Source: Acidobacteriota bacterium (lineage in GTDB: Bacteria > Acidobacteriota > Terriglobia > UBA7540). Taken from it: DNA of 6,131 nucleotides. Within the stretch, counting starts at the first letter, position 1. Each line of letters begins with the position of its first letter. Positions 4,936 through 6,131 of the stretch are shown in pieces. The position numbers and the translations under genes were made by a program. Below the pieces are notes generated by a model that saw only the letters and a list, made by a program, of their open reading frames with translations, was not told the origin of the DNA and did no database searches. The stretch spans positions 1 to 6,131 of the forward strand of contig JAJYHU010000037.1 of assembly GCA_021784615.1 (NCBI GenBank), in the 5' to 3' direction.

Positions 4936-5799
4936 GTGGCTCAAGCAGAAATAGGGATCATCGGTGGAAGCGGGCTTTACGAAATGGCGGGGCTCGCGCG
5001 CGTCCGCGAGGTTCGCGTGGCAACGCCCTTCGGCAAACCTTCGGACGCGTTTCGTTTGGGCACCTTGTCCGGGCGGCGCGTGGCCTTCCTTGCCCGGCAC
5101 GGACGCGGACACGTCATCAGCCCCTCTGAGCTGAATTTCCGCGCCAACATCTATGCCCTGAAAAAGCTGGGGGTTGAGCGGATTCTTTCCGTAAGCGCCG
5201 TGGGCTCGCTGCGGGAAGATTACCGGCCCATGGACATGGCATTGCCCGCCCAGTTCTTTGACCGCACGCGCGGGCGGATCTCAACCTTTTTCGATCGCGG
5301 CATTGTCGCCCACATCGGATTCTCCGATCCCATGTGTCCGGCGGTGGTGGATGCTCTGGCCAAGGCGTCTGATGATGCCGGAGTCAGCGTTCATCGCGGT
5401 GGAACATACGTTTGCATGGAGGGCCCGGCCTTCTCCACAAAAGCCGAATCCAATGCCTACCGGGCATGGGGCATGGACATTATCGGCATGACCAACCTTC
5501 AGGAAGCGAAGCTGGCGAGGGAAGCGGAGATTTGTTACGCGACGCTCGCCATGGTCACGGATTACGATTGCTGGCACCCCGAGCATGAAGCCGTTACCGT
5601 CAGCCAGGTGATTGAGTACCTCAACCGCAACGTTGCGAACGCCCAGACCATCCTGCGGGCAAGCCTTGCCTACTTGCCGAAAGAAAGGACTTGCAAGTGC
5701 GGCTCGGCGCTGGCCCATGCCATCCTGACCGACCGGCGCAAGATATCTCCCCAGGCGAAAAAGAGGTTAAACTTGCTCATTGGGAAATATCTCAAGTAA
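4936..5799 (+). CDS. mtnP: S-methyl-5'-thioadenosine phosphorylase
   Basis: A 287-residue family-2 nucleoside phosphorylase that splits methylthioadenosine with phosphate into adenine and methylthioribose-1-phosphate, clearing the by-product of polyamine synthesis and other SAM-using reactions. Seen: GGSG (10-13), RHGRGH (54-59, phosphate site), PSELNFRANIYALKKLG (63-79), SAVGSL (87-92), MEGPAFSTKAES (161-172), GMT (184-186) and TDYDCW (208-213). Asp209 and Asp211 in this last motif favour a 6-amino purine. This argues against inosine/guanosine phosphorylase and against methylthioinosine phosphorylase. The start is the GTG at 4936, with GGAGG at 4924-4928 and 7-nt spacing; the residues AEIGIIGGSG follow as in the family. 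An upstream ATG in the same frame (4744) lies deep within the preceding gene and was rejected. It is 28 bp after the MBL gene and 44 bp before the kinase gene. Confidence 0.95.
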   Translation: MAQAEIGIIGGSGLYEMAGLARVREVRVATPFGKPSDAFRLGTLSGRRVAFLARHGRGHVISPSELNFRANIYALKKLGVERILSVSAVGSLREDYRPMDMALPAQFFDRTRGRISTFFDRGIVAHIGFSDPMCPAVVDALAKASDDAGVSVHRGGTYVCMEGPAFSTKAESNAYRAWGMDIIGMTNLQEAKLAREAEICYATLAMVTDYDCWHPEHEAVTVSQVIEYLNRNVANAQTILRASLAYLPKERTCKCGSALAHAILTDRRKISPQAKKRLNLLIGKYLK

Positions 5800-5843
5800 A
5801 CTGAAAAACAGTCTCATTTTAAATACGGTAGAGGCAGGTTCTC

Positions 5844-6131
5844 ATGTCGCTTTTGGTAGTTGGTTCAGTGGCTTTTGATTCCATTCGCACGCCTCACGGA
5901 GAAGTTGACGGGATTCTGGGCGGGTCAGCGACTTTTTTCTCCGTTGCCGCAAGCTGGTTCGGTCCGGTAAAAGTGGTGGCCGTGGTCGGCGACGATTTCG
6001 GTGAGGAGCACCTGGAAGTGTTTCGGTTGCGCTCAATTGAAACCAGCGGCCTTGAGCATGCTCCGGGAAAGACCTTCCGCTGGCACGGAGAATACCTGGG
6101 CGATATGAACGAGGCGCGAACGCTGGCCGTT
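5844..6131 (+). CDS. PfkB-family sugar or nucleoside kinase (3'-truncated by window edge)
   Basis: The first 96 codons of a ribokinase-fold kinase, open to the right edge. Seen: MSLLVVGSVAFDSI with the N-terminal strand and the Asp (residue 12) that usually contacts the sugar hydroxyls; GGSATFFSVAASWFG (26-40), the first PfkB signature region; and VVAVVGDDFGEEHL (45-58). The usual Asn of the signature (GGxxxN) is replaced by Phe31, as in a subgroup that carries GGSATYF-type sequences. The second signature and the catalytic GAGD base lie beyond the window. The start ATG has GAGG (5831-5834) and AGG (5836-5838) upstream. The substrate is unknown; next to mtnP, an adenosine- or nucleoside-type role is possible but unproven. 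MtnP already yields a phosphorylated sugar, so a methylthioribose kinase is not needed. Confidence 0.87.
   Translation, partial: MSLLVVGSVAFDSIRTPHGEVDGILGGSATFFSVAASWFGPVKVVAVVGDDFGEEHLEVFRLRSIETSGLEHAPGKTFRWHGEYLGDMNEARTLAV

Noticed and set aside
5800..5824. Terminator between mtnP and the PfkB kinase
   Set aside because: The only hairpin is ACTG-AAAAA-CAGT with a 4-bp AT-containing stem, too weak, and the following TTTT is displaced by CTCA. TTAAAT (5819-5824) is likewise too poor to call a promoter.

Overview
This window reads as an ordinary chromosomal stretch from a moderately GC-rich bacterium. Every recognisable gene lies on the + strand. The best guess for the host is an Acidobacteriota member (inference). 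The reasons are a bacillithiol-type BshC together with methylmalonyl-CoA metabolism, a UPF0047/YjbQ protein of a familiar subtype, a GC-rich REP-like intergenic palindrome of a style I associate with that phylum, and extended -10 promoters. No phage, CRISPR, integron, tRNA or rRNA sequence was seen.

Layout: (1) 1-554 is the 3' end of bshC, the last enzyme of bacillithiol synthesis. (2) 555-689 is a promoter region with a very good extended -10 box and two dyads placed like regulator sites. It drives yjbQ (690-1136) and hemW (1139-2320), which are only 2 bp apart. (3) 2321-2598 is the only long intergenic gap. It holds a REP-like double hairpin, a cluster of TGTCC/GGACA half-sites ending in a perfect 7-2-7 palindrome, a probable promoter, and a leader that can fold into three consecutive stem-loops before the next gene. 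(4) 2599-6131 is a tightly packed run: meaB, mce, an MBL-fold hydrolase, mtnP and the start of a PfkB-family kinase. The gaps are 73, 7, 28 and 44 bp and no convincing terminator lies between the genes, so a single operon is likely.

How the genes fit together: MeaB and Mce both serve the methylmalonyl-CoA/succinyl-CoA branch (propionyl-CoA use). MeaB guards the adenosylcobalamin-dependent mutase, and Mce supplies the epimer the mutase uses. MtnP removes methylthioadenosine made from S-adenosylmethionine and may also accept 5'-deoxyadenosine. The MBL hydrolase has all the metal ligands of a lactonase-type enzyme but an unknown substrate. The PfkB kinase may act on a nucleoside or sugar. HemW is a radical-SAM heme chaperone. 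No mutase gene is visible. The proteins belong to known families, so the most novel material is in the two intergenic regions and in the unexplained MBL-mtnP-kinase neighbourhood.
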